Assembly (NCBI GenBank): GCA_009877105.1 | Contig: WXFD01000001.1 | Span: forward strand, 1 to 52,980 | DNA: 52,980 nucleotides | Direction of reading: 5' to 3' | Source: Bacteroidales bacterium | GTDB taxonomy: Bacteria > Bacteroidota > Bacteroidia > Bacteroidales > VadinHA17 | In this document: one piece after another, positions 44,962-52,971 of the stretch | Numbering within the stretch: the stretch's first letter is position 1 | How the letters are laid out: the number at the start of each line of letters is the position of its first letter | Position numbers and translations under genes: made by a program | Notes under the pieces: generated by a model | The model's database searches: none | Told to the model about the DNA's origin: nothing | The model's input: the letters and a program-made list of their open reading frames with translations, nothing else

Positions 44962-47481
44962 ATGAAAAGCAACTGCATAATGAAACGCCTGATTGTTTTT
45001 TCAGTACTGTCAGTCACCATGATGTCGCTGGCAGCCCAGGAGACTGGAGAAAAGGAACGTGCCAGCGCTCTTCAGAGTGCTGACAATTCGTACTACTATG
45101 ATAAGGACTATGAAAGGGCTGCATCGTTATATGAACCCTTGCTGAATGCAAATCCGGAAAACAGCAATATTGCAGCAAAGCTCGGAATATGCTATCTGAA
45201 TATGGATGGCAAAAAGGCTGAGGCACTAGAGCTTTTAAAAAAAGCTTCGAAGAATATCGCGGCAAGTAACAAGGCATACAAAAAAACAGGAACACAGGCA
45301 CCGGCCGATACCTATCTTTACCTGGCCATTGCGTACCACAGGAATGACAGTCTGACAAAAGCAATATCGCTATATTCAGATGTAAAAAAGAAGCTGGCGC
45401 CCGAAGATGAAGCCCAGGCCGACTTTATCGATCAGCAGATAAGAAACTGCAGATATGCCATGGAAATGAAAAAGAAACCCCTCAGAATCATTTCAAACCT
45501 GTTTGCGCCATGGCTGACAGATTATCCGGGAGCCTGTAATCCCGTACTTGCCAGAAATGATTCCGTATTTGTTTTCACAGTTAAACAAAAGGGCAAAACC
45601 CAGATTTATTGTTCTTATAAATCAGGAGGAGAGTGGAACAGGCCATCCAATATTACCAGGCAACTGGGAGGATTCGACAGATTCTATTCAAATTCTATCA
45701 CAGGCGACGGTAAAACCCTGATACTTTTTATGGATGATGGAGATGACGGAAATCTTTACATGAGCCAGAGAACGGATACCAGCTGGTCGCATATCAGAAG
45801 TGTCGGGAGATTTGTCAACACAGTATACTGGGAGGATCATGGCTTTATCACACCCGATGGCCAGTCCATGTATTTCGCAAGCAACCGCCCGGGAGGAGAA
45901 GGAGAACTTGATATCTGGGTATCCCGTAGACTGGAAGATGGAACCTGGGATCGTCCGGTAAATTGCGGAAATGTCATAAATACTCCCTATGATGAAAACA
46001 CACCTTATTATGACGTTGATGAAAACGCACTTTTATTCAGTTCAAACGGCCATTTGAGCATGGGAGGCTATGATGTTTTCAGATCCATCAACAGGGGAGG
46101 CTCGTGGACACAGCCTGTGGCCATGCCCTTCGCATTTAACAATGTGCTTGAAAATACTCATTTCATCCTTAACAACAATGCACCCGGGTTTGTGGCAAGC
46201 CGTTATGATGAAAAGGAAAAATCCCGGAACATATATGCCATTGTTGCCGTTAATCCGGCAGATGAACTCACGAGAGCTGCCGGTGTCATTAAACTTGAAG
46301 ACGGACTCGAAGTTGATCCTGCCGTTACTTTGATAACGGTCAAAAACACAAAAACCAATGAGGTGTTCCAGAACACTTCAGTGGCTAAAGACGGTTCCTT
46401 TTCATTCAATATAAAACCAGGTGATTATGAAATACTTGTAAGTCATGACGGTTATGTTACCGACACCATAAATCTCAGTTTGCCATTGTATTACGGAGGC
46501 AATTATATCCCGGTAAATCCCGTCCTGATACCACTCAGTGTCGCTTCAGGGGAATTCCTTTCAATAAAGAACATCCTGTTCGATTTCAGCAGCTACAAGA
46601 TCAGGGATGATGTTAAACCAATCCTGGAATCAGTAAGAAAAATTCTGATAAACAATCCAGGCCTTACTGTGGAGATTGCGGGCCATACCGACTCCAAAGG
46701 CAGCATTGAATTCAATAAACGGCTTGCAGACCAGCGTGCCCAGGCAGTCATCAATTATTATACATCCTCAGGTATTGAGAACACAATCTTTATTAAAAGA
46801 TCATTCGGAAAATCAAGCCCCGTGGCAATCAATACCAATCCTGACGGAACCGACAATCCTGAAGGAAGAAAATACAATCGTCGTGTCACATTCGGAATAG
46901 TAAATCCACAGACAGGCGTTATTATACGTCACGAAGTCTCAACTCCTGAGCAGCTGAGGCAATCATACTCCACGCGATTCAGCGTTGTTCTGATGAAAAC
47001 AAAGAGGAAGCTCGATCCTGCCTATTTCAACAAATTGATCAAAGATGATATGCTTTTCATCAGGGTGATTGAAACGGATTCCCTTAATTATTACACCCTG
47101 GGTATATTCAACATCAGATCGGATGCCGAAAAATATGCGGAATATGCCAGGCAACAGGGACTGAATGAGGCTTACGTAATAAATCAGAATGATCTGGAAG
47201 CTCAATCCCCATCTTTAAATGAACCTGCAACGGTTGTTAATAAAAATTTTACACGGAAAATATTTACCATCCAGTTACAGGCTACACGCGGTCCTCTTAA
47301 TATCAACAAGGCATTTGCAAAATACAGCGGAGTAAGGGAGATCGTTGAAGGAGACGGATGGTACAAGTACATCTATGGTGAATTCAACTCAGTTGCAAGA
47401 GCAAAGGAAGCACTGGTCAGTGTCAAAAAGGATTTTGAGGATGCGTTTATCAGGGAAATAGAAGTTGCAGAAAAAGATTAA
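44962..47481 (+). CDS. PorE-like protein with OmpA domain and C-terminal SPOR-like repeats
   Basis: This 839-residue exported protein (signal peptide ending near LAAQE; ATG 44980 is an alternative) has TPR-like helices (about 25-165), a PD40/WD40 propeller (about 185-430; SMYFASNRPGGEGELDIW), a carboxypeptidase-regulatory-like domain (about 438-525) and a complete OmpA_C domain (about 533-648: FDFSSYKIRDD, IAGHTDSKGS, NRRVTFG). It has two SPOR-like repeats (about 672-740 and 767-835). The order matches PorE of the type IX system, which binds peptidoglycan by its OmpA domain. The SPOR additions are beyond the standard architecture. Its C-terminal repeat and that of the previous gene are nearly parallel (FEDAFIRE versus FEDAFVRE). 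Confidence 0.88.
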   Translation: MKSNCIMKRLIVFSVLSVTMMSLAAQETGEKERASALQSADNSYYYDKDYERAASLYEPLLNANPENSNIAAKLGICYLNMDGKKAEALELLKKASKNIAASNKAYKKTGTQAPADTYLYLAIAYHRNDSLTKAISLYSDVKKKLAPEDEAQADFIDQQIRNCRYAMEMKKKPLRIISNLFAPWLTDYPGACNPVLARNDSVFVFTVKQKGKTQIYCSYKSGGEWNRPSNITRQLGGFDRFYSNSITGDGKTLILFMDDGDDGNLYMSQRTDTSWSHIRSVGRFVNTVYWEDHGFITPDGQSMYFASNRPGGEGELDIWVSRRLEDGTWDRPVNCGNVINTPYDENTPYYDVDENALLFSSNGHLSMGGYDVFRSINRGGSWTQPVAMPFAFNNVLENTHFILNNNAPGFVASRYDEKEKSRNIYAIVAVNPADELTRAAGVIKLEDGLEVDPAVTLITVKNTKTNEVFQNTSVAKDGSFSFNIKPGDYEILVSHDGYVTDTINLSLPLYYGGNYIPVNPVLIPLSVASGEFLSIKNILFDFSSYKIRDDVKPILESVRKILINNPGLTVEIAGHTDSKGSIEFNKRLADQRAQAVINYYTSSGIENTIFIKRSFGKSSPVAINTNPDGTDNPEGRKYNRRVTFGIVNPQTGVIIRHEVSTPEQLRQSYSTRFSVVLMKTKRKLDPAYFNKLIKDDMLFIRVIETDSLNYYTLGIFNIRSDAEKYAEYARQQGLNEAYVINQNDLEAQSPSLNEPATVVNKNFTRKIFTIQLQATRGPLNINKAFAKYSGVREIVEGDGWYKYIYGEFNSVARAKEALVSVKKDFEDAFIREIEVAEKD

Positions 47482-47501
47482 CATCAAGTCAGTGTAGAAT
47501 A

Positions 47502-48038
47502 ATGAAATATAAGGAGATACGGCTCAGGGCACTGGAACCTGAAGATCTCGAGCTGCTCTACAGATGGGAAAATAATGAATCCCAGTGGCTGATCAGCAAT
47601 ACAATAGCACCATATTCAAAATATACGCTCAGAAGATATCTTGAGAATTCACACCGCAGTATCTACGAAACGGGCCAGATGAGATTCATGATCGATCATA
47701 TTGCTGATGATCTGACAATTGGAACTATCGACATTTATGAGTTTGATCCCTACCATAACAGGGCCGGACTTGGTATTCTTATTGCAAATGAGGAATACCG
47801 CAGGAGAGGATATGCTACAATGTCGCTGAAATGTCTGATACATTACTGTTTTAAGACATTGCAACTTCATCAGTTGTTTTGCAGCATACTGGCCAACAAT
47901 CATGAAAGCATGGATCTTTTCAGAAAGCAGGGATTCGTTCAGTCCGGAATCAGGAGAGACTGGATAAAAACCCCTGACGGGTACATCGACGAATACCTTT
48001 TTCAGCTGATAAATTCCCGACCTGCCTCAGGCCGCTGA
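47502..48038 (+). CDS. GNAT-family N-acetyltransferase (SpeG/RimJ-like)
   Basis: This 178-residue GNAT enzyme has the start RLRALEPEDLELLYRWEN, the acetyl-CoA loop EEYRRRGYATMSL (Q/R-x-x-G-x-A pattern) and the C-terminal NNHESMDLFRKQGFVQSG. These fit the SpeG/RimJ subgroup that acetylates spermidine or ribosomal protein N termini. The substrate is unknown. It starts 20 bp after the PorE-like gene, and its end overlaps the convergent rlmN by 37 bp. Confidence 0.9.
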   Translation: MKYKEIRLRALEPEDLELLYRWENNESQWLISNTIAPYSKYTLRRYLENSHRSIYETGQMRFMIDHIADDLTIGTIDIYEFDPYHNRAGLGILIANEEYRRRGYATMSLKCLIHYCFKTLQLHQLFCSILANNHESMDLFRKQGFVQSGIRRDWIKTPDGYIDEYLFQLINSRPASGR

Positions 48039-49084
48039 TGTCTTGTTTTATTACCGGAATCGTACCTGCCGGCGAGAAGCCCGCAGGCCGCATTTATATC
48101 AACTCCCCTGGATCTTCGTATTGATGCGGAAATACCCGAAATGACAAGTTCATGCTTGAAATAATTCATTCTTTCCGGCAGTGAAGGCAAATTCAAATCT
48201 CCCGGAACAGGATGATAAGGTAAAAGATTTATTCTTATACCCGAATTGCCAAATTCTTCCTTCAGTTTCTGAAGATGCCTATCCGTATCATTCAGATTCC
48301 GGATCATCATATAGGCAATACTTAAACGTCGCTTTCTGTCTTTAGGAAATGATTTCATTATGCCGCTAACAAACTTCCAGGGATGAGCCTTCTCCACCGG
48401 AACAGCTTTTATTCGTTCTTCTTCGAAGGGAGAATAAAGACTTAATGTCAGATTGCATTTTGTCTTTTCCATAAATTTATTTACACCCGGTTCAATTCCT
48501 ACGGTTGAGACCGTAATATTTCCGGGGCTCATAGCCAGCCCCCAGCCAGAGGTAAGTATTTCAATAGCCTTAAGCAAATGCGAAAGATTATCCAGGGGTT
48601 CTCCCATACCCATAAAAACAACACGATTTATATTCCCCGCCCCGCCGGTACTGATAACCTGATTAATAATTTCACCTGCAGTCAGGTTCCCGTGAAATCC
48701 GTAACCGGCGGTTGCGCAAAACCGGCAGCCCATCCGGCAACCCGACTGGGTGGAGACGCATACTGTATGCCTTTTTTTATCCGGGATGTAAACAGTTTCG
48801 TATTCCAGCCCTTCAGGGTTCCTGAACAAATATTTTACAGATCCGTCTGATGAAAGGTTTTCCATAACAGGTCTGAAGATACCAGCATGAAACTCCTGGT
48901 TCAGGATAGTACCAAGTTTCCTGGGAATTGCGGCTATCTGCAAAAAATCCGTCACTCCCTTTTTGTACACACTGTTCGCAACAGCTTGCGCCTGGTTTAT
49001 GTTAATCGGATACAAAGGGCTGACCGCATCAAGGATTTCAGCGGGCGTCAAACCGCAGATATTATTTTGCGCCAACATTGTCAT
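48002..49084 (-). CDS. rlmN: 23S rRNA/tRNA adenine-C2 methyltransferase RlmN
   Basis: RlmN is a radical-SAM enzyme that methylates A2503 of 23S rRNA and A37 of some tRNAs. The 360-residue protein has the C116xxxC120xxC123 cluster motif (SGCRMGCRFC), the preceding CVSTQSGC with Cys109, and the methyl-carrying Cys334 in INAACGLL. RIRRSRGVDIN-like sequence near the end (SIRRSRGVDINAACG) matches the RlmN signature; Cfr is not implied. The spacing of Cys109 to Cys116 equals that of E. coli RlmN Cys118 to Cys125. The C terminus runs through the end of the GNAT gene (37-bp overlap). Confidence 0.92.
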   Translation of the reverse strand: MTMLAQNNICGLTPAEILDAVSPLYPININQAQAVANSVYKKGVTDFLQIAAIPRKLGTILNQEFHAGIFRPVMENLSSDGSVKYLFRNPEGLEYETVYIPDKKRHTVCVSTQSGCRMGCRFCATAGYGFHGNLTAGEIINQVISTGGAGNINRVVFMGMGEPLDNLSHLLKAIEILTSGWGLAMSPGNITVSTVGIEPGVNKFMEKTKCNLTLSLYSPFEEERIKAVPVEKAHPWKFVSGIMKSFPKDRKRRLSIAYMMIRNLNDTDRHLQKLKEEFGNSGIRINLLPYHPVPGDLNLPSLPERMNYFKHELVISGISASIRRSRGVDINAACGLLAGRYDSGNKTRHQRPEAGREFIS

Positions 49085-49224
49085 TGATCTGATTCAGCAA
49101 ACAGGAATATTGAAATCAGTTTATTCGGTGCCTGCACCTTCTAATGATGCGTGTTAAAATTAACTCAATTATCAATATCTTAGTGATCAGTTTCTGTTTT
49201 CCTTACAAGCCGGATTGTGGAACG

Positions 49225-50301
49225 ATGGTACAAAACTGGGATTCTCTATACATTTATTGTTTCTCGGGCACTGGCAACGCACTTGCATCTTCAGCATGGA
49301 TTGCAGGGGAGGCAAACAAGCTGGGAATCAAAGCGATTGTGCAGCAGATAGATTTAAAAGGCAATCTGCATTTTCCTGAAAAAAATGAACGTGTGCTGAT
49401 TGGTTTTGCTTATCCGACACATGGTTTTAACGCTGCTCCCATATTAATCAGATTTGTGGCAGGGTTTCCCGCAGGACTGGGAAAAGAGGTTTTTCTGCTG
49501 AATACACGTGCCGGCCTGAAATTCAGTAAATTCTACATACAGGGCGTCAGCGGACTGGCATTGATAGTTCCGGCCCTTATTTTATGGCTGAAGGGATACA
49601 AATGCATTGGTTTCAGGCCAGTTGATCTTCCGTCAAACTGGATATCCCTTCATCCGGGGTTGAAAAAAAAGAGTGTTGACTCGATTATTGAACGCTGTGA
49701 GGGGATAGTAAGAAAATTTGCCGTAAAGCTGTTTTCAGGGGAAAAAGTCTGGCGAGGTTTGTATAGCCTGCCAGCCGACCTGTTAATAAGCCCGATTGCA
49801 CTTGGATATTATATCGGTGGAAGATATTTTTTGTCCAAAACGTTTTTTGCCACCAATAACTGTGATAATTGCGGTTTGTGCATAAAGGAGTGCCCTACCT
49901 CTTCAATCAAACTGGTAAACAACAGGCCGTACTGGAAACTAACCTGCGAAAGCTGCATGAGATGCATGAACAGCTGCCCGAAAAAAGCAATCGGAGCTGC
50001 CCATGGAATGGCAGCGGGATTTGTGTTCCTGATTATTGCCGTAAATTCGGGGCTAATAATGCTTTTGCTTTCTTCCTTCTGCTTGCATCCGGATATCTGG
50101 TGGTGGAAACTTTTATCGCGGGTTCTGGGTATCCTCCTTCTGATAACTGTCCCGGCAGCTGTTTACATAATCACTCATATTGCAATGGGATTTAAGCCGT
50201 TCCATTACCTGGTAAAATATACATCCTTTACCACCCTGCCTTTCTGGAGGCGTTACAGATTTCCGCCGGGGGGAACCGGAGCAGAAGGCATGCAACGATA
50301 G
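49225..50301 (+). CDS. Membrane-anchored flavodoxin/ferredoxin (EFR1-family-like) protein
   Basis: I prefer the ATG at 49225 (358 residues) to that at 49144, because the flavodoxin-like fold then begins at once: YIYCFSGTGNALASS (FMN loop) and the Rossmann-type region to about 150. Two [4Fe-4S] clusters follow in CDNCGLCIKECP and CESCMRCMNSCP (about 214-260 in this numbering). Two C-terminal membrane helices (about 262-288 and 300-325) anchor it. EFR1 proteins combine flavodoxin and 2[4Fe-4S] ferredoxin; the membrane tail is not part of the usual soluble form. It probably passes electrons between a cytoplasmic donor and a membrane partner, both unknown. It converges on the M3 peptidase gene. 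Confidence 0.85.
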   Translation: MVQNWDSLYIYCFSGTGNALASSAWIAGEANKLGIKAIVQQIDLKGNLHFPEKNERVLIGFAYPTHGFNAAPILIRFVAGFPAGLGKEVFLLNTRAGLKFSKFYIQGVSGLALIVPALILWLKGYKCIGFRPVDLPSNWISLHPGLKKKSVDSIIERCEGIVRKFAVKLFSGEKVWRGLYSLPADLLISPIALGYYIGGRYFLSKTFFATNNCDNCGLCIKECPTSSIKLVNNRPYWKLTCESCMRCMNSCPKKAIGAAHGMAAGFVFLIIAVNSGLIMLLLSSFCLHPDIWWWKLLSRVLGILLLITVPAAVYIITHIAMGFKPFHYLVKYTSFTTLPFWRRYRFPPGGTGAEGMQR

Positions 50302-50325
50302 TTGAAATAAAATGGGAGGGTCTTT

Positions 50326-50352
50326 GCCGGATCATCCCCGAAATTATCCGGC
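50326..50352. other. Small hairpin between convergent genes
   Basis: GCCGGAT (50326-50332) pairs with ATCCGGC (50346-50352) around a 13-nt loop, between the flavodoxin/ferredoxin gene and the M3 peptidase gene. It has no T-tract. It may be a weak bidirectional terminator. Confidence 0.35.
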
Positions 50353-50370
50353 TGACTGGAAGTTGTTACA

Positions 50371-52473
50371 CTATATCAGCCCCCTGTTTCTCAGAAGAGG
50401 CTCAATCTGCGGCTCTCTTCCCCGGAAATTAACATACATCTGCATGGCATCCATGGTACCATCCTTCTCAAGGATATTACGCCGGAAAGACTCCGCAACC
50501 GTCCTGTTGAAGACACCTTTTTCCTTAAACGCTTCAAAGGCATCATTATCAAGAACGGCTGCCCAGGTGTAGCTATAGTATCCCGAGTCATACCCGTCGA
50601 TTATATGGAGAAAATATGTGCTCCTGTACCGGGACACTATCTCAGGAATAAGGCCTATCTTTTTCAGATAGTCTTTTTCAAAACTCTGAATATCAACCTC
50701 AGCAGGAGGTTCGAGTGTATAGTAGGCCATATCAAGCATTGAAGCCGCAAGCAATTCCACATTTATAAATCCCTGGTTGAAGAACTGGCTTTTTTCTATC
50801 TTTTTTATAAGAGTTGCAGGAATGGGCTCATCTGTTTTATAATGCCTTGCATAAACATTCAACAGTTCGGGTTCGGTGGCCCAGTGTTCCATAATCTGTG
50901 AAGGCAGCTCAACAAAGTCCCAGGCTATATATGCCATGTTATAGCTATTTTTTGAGAATAAGCCCTCAAGAGCATGCCCAAATTCATGAAAAAGTGTTTC
51001 CACTTCCTCTAAATTAAGAAGGGCTGGCAGGTCGCCGGACGGTCTAGTGAAATTACAGACAACTGTAATAACCGGCGTAATGGTCTTGCCGTCCCTGATG
51101 TGATGGTTCCTGTAGCCGCCGCACCATGCTCCCTGTCGTTTGCTTTCACGGGGATGGAAGTCCATGTAAAGCACACCGATATGCGTGCCATCCTCTTCCC
51201 TGACCTCATAAGCCTGAGCTTCAGGATGAGGAAGAGGACAATCATGAATCGGTTCAAAGGTTATTCCATAAAGCCTGTTTGCACAGGTAAAAACTCCTTC
51301 ACGCACATTTTCAAGTCTGAAATACGGCCTGAGGGCATTGTCATCCAGAGCATATTTCTCTTTCCTCAGTTTTTCAGCATAATACCACCAATCTGAAGGT
51401 TCCAGCCTGAACTTACCCCCTTCCCGATCGATTATCTTCTGCATTTCTTTTACTTCATTCATTGCAACAGGCACCGCCTTGCTCCAGAGATTATTAAGCA
51501 GATTGAACACATTTGCGGGATTTTTGGCCATCCTTGGCTCAAGAACCAGGTCAGAATGTGATTTATAGCCCAGCAGCCTGGCTCTCCGGGCTCTCAGTTT
51601 AATTATTTCAGCCAGCACCAGGTTATTATCATTCTCATTTCCATTGTTTCCCCGGTTTGTGTAGGCATTGAACAATTGACGCCGCAGATCCCTGTTTTCT
51701 GAATACTGCAGGAATGGGAAAATGCTTGGCCTGTGGGTTGTAAAGGCCCACTCCCCTTCCCTGCCTGCCGCAGTGGCTGCTTCTGCAGCCGCATCAATTA
51801 ACGGTTGCGGAAGTCCTGCAAGACCATCCCTGTTAACAAATAACTTGTAATTGTTCGTTTCCTCAAGAACATTCTGGCTGAACTTTACACTTAAAACAGA
51901 AATCCTCTGGTTTATCTTTTTCAGTGTATCCTGATCCTGTTTGTTAAGATTGGCCCCGTTCCTCACAAATTCCCTGTAAAGGTTCTCAAGTATAAATCGC
52001 TGTTCGGAAGTGAGTTTCTGATTATCACGATTATCATATACCTTTTTTATCCTTTTGAAAAGGTCGGGATTTAATATTATTTCATCATTGTAGCCTGCCA
52101 GCCTCGGCGATATTTCCATCTCTATTTTCTGCAATGAATCATTGGTATTCGCTGAAGTCTGGGCAAAAAATACCGCTGAAACTTTAGTAAGCAGCTCTCC
52201 TGCCTGATCGAGAGCGCCGATTGTATTTTCAAAATTCGGTTCCTCCCTGTTATTAATAAGCCGTCTGATATCCATTCTTCCCTCTTCCATTCCCTTCTCG
52301 AAAGCAGGCATGTAATGTCGGGCCATGATTTTCTCAAAAGGAGGGACGTTGTAAGGAGTGTCGTAATCAGAGAAAAACGGATTGGCCATATCTTCCTTCG
52401 TTTGGTTCCTGCAGGCGGTTAACATGACTGCAAACAATCCGCCGGCAAATAACATTTTGTAAAAAGTTTTCAC
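50371..52473 (-). CDS. dcp: M3-family peptidyl-dipeptidase, lipoprotein
   Basis: This 700-residue peptidase is related to Dcp/oligopeptidase A. A lipobox (LTAC, Cys21) anchors it to the outer membrane, unlike the soluble cytoplasmic or periplasmic E. coli Dcp. The zinc site is HEFGH at 496-500 (FHEFGHALEGL), with the third ligand Glu in WDFVELPSQIMEHW (about 522). The mature N terminus NPFFSDYDTPYNVPPF is Dcp-like. It should remove C-terminal dipeptides from oligopeptides and feed peptides to uptake. A possible -7 box (52515-52523) lies upstream. No transporter is adjacent. Confidence 0.93.
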   Translation of the reverse strand: MKTFYKMLFAGGLFAVMLTACRNQTKEDMANPFFSDYDTPYNVPPFEKIMARHYMPAFEKGMEEGRMDIRRLINNREEPNFENTIGALDQAGELLTKVSAVFFAQTSANTNDSLQKIEMEISPRLAGYNDEIILNPDLFKRIKKVYDNRDNQKLTSEQRFILENLYREFVRNGANLNKQDQDTLKKINQRISVLSVKFSQNVLEETNNYKLFVNRDGLAGLPQPLIDAAAEAATAAGREGEWAFTTHRPSIFPFLQYSENRDLRRQLFNAYTNRGNNGNENDNNLVLAEIIKLRARRARLLGYKSHSDLVLEPRMAKNPANVFNLLNNLWSKAVPVAMNEVKEMQKIIDREGGKFRLEPSDWWYYAEKLRKEKYALDDNALRPYFRLENVREGVFTCANRLYGITFEPIHDCPLPHPEAQAYEVREEDGTHIGVLYMDFHPRESKRQGAWCGGYRNHHIRDGKTITPVITVVCNFTRPSGDLPALLNLEEVETLFHEFGHALEGLFSKNSYNMAYIAWDFVELPSQIMEHWATEPELLNVYARHYKTDEPIPATLIKKIEKSQFFNQGFINVELLAASMLDMAYYTLEPPAEVDIQSFEKDYLKKIGLIPEIVSRYRSTYFLHIIDGYDSGYYSYTWAAVLDNDAFEAFKEKGVFNRTVAESFRRNILEKDGTMDAMQMYVNFRGREPQIEPLLRNRGLI

Positions 52474-52514
52474 GTTAAGGTTTTTAAGAGGTTAATTAGA
52501 AACTGCATGGTTGT

Positions 52515-52523
52515 GCAAAATAA
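52515..52523 (-). promoter_or_regulatory. Weak putative -7 box for the M3 peptidase gene
   Basis: TTATTTTGC on the minus strand is one base from TAnnTTTG and lies about 40 bp upstream of the ATG at 52473. Confidence 0.3.
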
Positions 52524-52602
52524 GGTCATTCAGAAATGTAATCAAAACAAAAGCGGGTTATTTTTTTATCGGGTTACAGGGTTTTTCATATTGTTTAATT
52601 AT

Positions 52603-52611
52603 TATTTTTGC
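52603..52611 (+). promoter_or_regulatory. Putative -7 box upstream of the hairpin region and tRNA-Ser
   Basis: TATTTTTGC is an exact TAnnTTTG match. It would start an RNA near 52617, about 160 bp before the tRNA. Confidence 0.4.
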
Positions 52612-52616
52612 CGCAA

Positions 52617-52710
52617 CCGCAGGAAGGCAATGCCCGGGAAGTGTGTAAAAAACCTGGTGAACCGGACCAGTTTGATGTTCCGGTCACGGGGTGAAGTCTG
52701 GATACATTAA
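52617..52710 (+). ncRNA. Possible structured non-coding RNA (unassigned)
   Basis: The hairpin CCTGGTGA-a-CCGGA / TCCGG-TCAC-GGGG (52653-52691) has a 9-bp core with one bulged A, plus outer pairs, and a 12-nt loop. It follows the -7 box by about 40 bp and lies outside any credible gene. The part GGTGAACCGG recalls bacterial SRP RNA, but the conserved GGAAGGxAGCAGC follow-up is missing, so I do not assign it. It may be the tRNA leader only. Confidence 0.3.
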
Positions 52711-52777
52711 CAGGCAACCGAATAACAAACAATCGCGTGGTAGCATGGCAAACTTCATGGCGATCAGGGCAATCAAT

Positions 52778-52866
52778 GGAGAGATGGCAGAGTGGTCGAA
52801 TGCGGCGGTCTCGAAAACCGTTTTCCGCCTATCGGCGGAACGGGGGTTCGAATCCCCCTCTCTCCG
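52778..52866 (+). tRNA. tRNA-Ser(CGA)
   Basis: The 89-nt gene folds as a class II tRNA. Acceptor arm GGAGAGA pairs with TCTCTCC. The anticodon loop CTCGAAA holds anticodon CGA (52812-52814), reading UCG. The long variable arm is a perfect hairpin, TTCCGCC/GGCGGAA with loop TATC. The T arm is GGGGG-TTCGAAT-CCCCC. The discriminator is G and CCA is not encoded in full (GCA follows). It resembles E. coli serU in the anticodon loop. It is followed by a terminator. Confidence 0.95.
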
Positions 52867-52882
52867 CAAATCCAAAATGCTG

Positions 52883-52916
52883 CCCTTCCGCGTCAGGCGG
52901 AAGGGATTTTTATTTT
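52883..52916 (+). terminator. Rho-independent terminator after tRNA-Ser
   Basis: CCCTTCCGC (52883-52891) pairs perfectly with GCGGAAGGG (52897-52905) around the loop GTCAG. ATTTTTATTTT follows. It lies 17 bp after the tRNA. Confidence 0.8.
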
Positions 52917-52971
52917 ACAGCCGGCCGAGCCATGCTTTGCATGAGCGAGAACGAATGTAAAATAAAAATCC
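52904..52971. repeat. Inverted repeat with 16-bp perfect arms at the right edge
   Basis: GGATTTTTATTTTACA (52904-52919) is repeated in reverse complement at 52956-52971 across a 36-bp spacer. The spacer contains CATGC-TTT-GCATG (52931-52943), a second hairpin. The left arm overlaps the tRNA terminator's T-tract. This looks like a small palindromic repeat unit, possibly present elsewhere in the genome, or a double terminator for convergent transcription from beyond the window. Confidence 0.65.

Larger units (their letters stand above)
52474..52777. other. 304-bp region with a promoter-like box and hairpin before tRNA-Ser
   Basis: The region holds a -7-like TATTTTTGC (52603-52611) and, 40 bp on, a strong hairpin (52653-52691). 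A frame of 67 codons (52507-52710) crosses both but has no protein features, and I do not call it a gene. The rest could be the tRNA leader. Confidence 0.45.

Noticed and set aside
52617..52710. SRP RNA
   Set aside because: GGTGAACCGG fits, but the conserved GGAAGGxAGCAGC tetraloop region is absent after it.
52617..52710. Cobalamin-type riboswitch
   Set aside because: GGGAAGTG-like text occurs, but the B12-box and following CCCGC motif are missing.
52691..52960. 89-codon ORF across the tRNA
   Set aside because: Runs through tRNA-Ser and its terminator.
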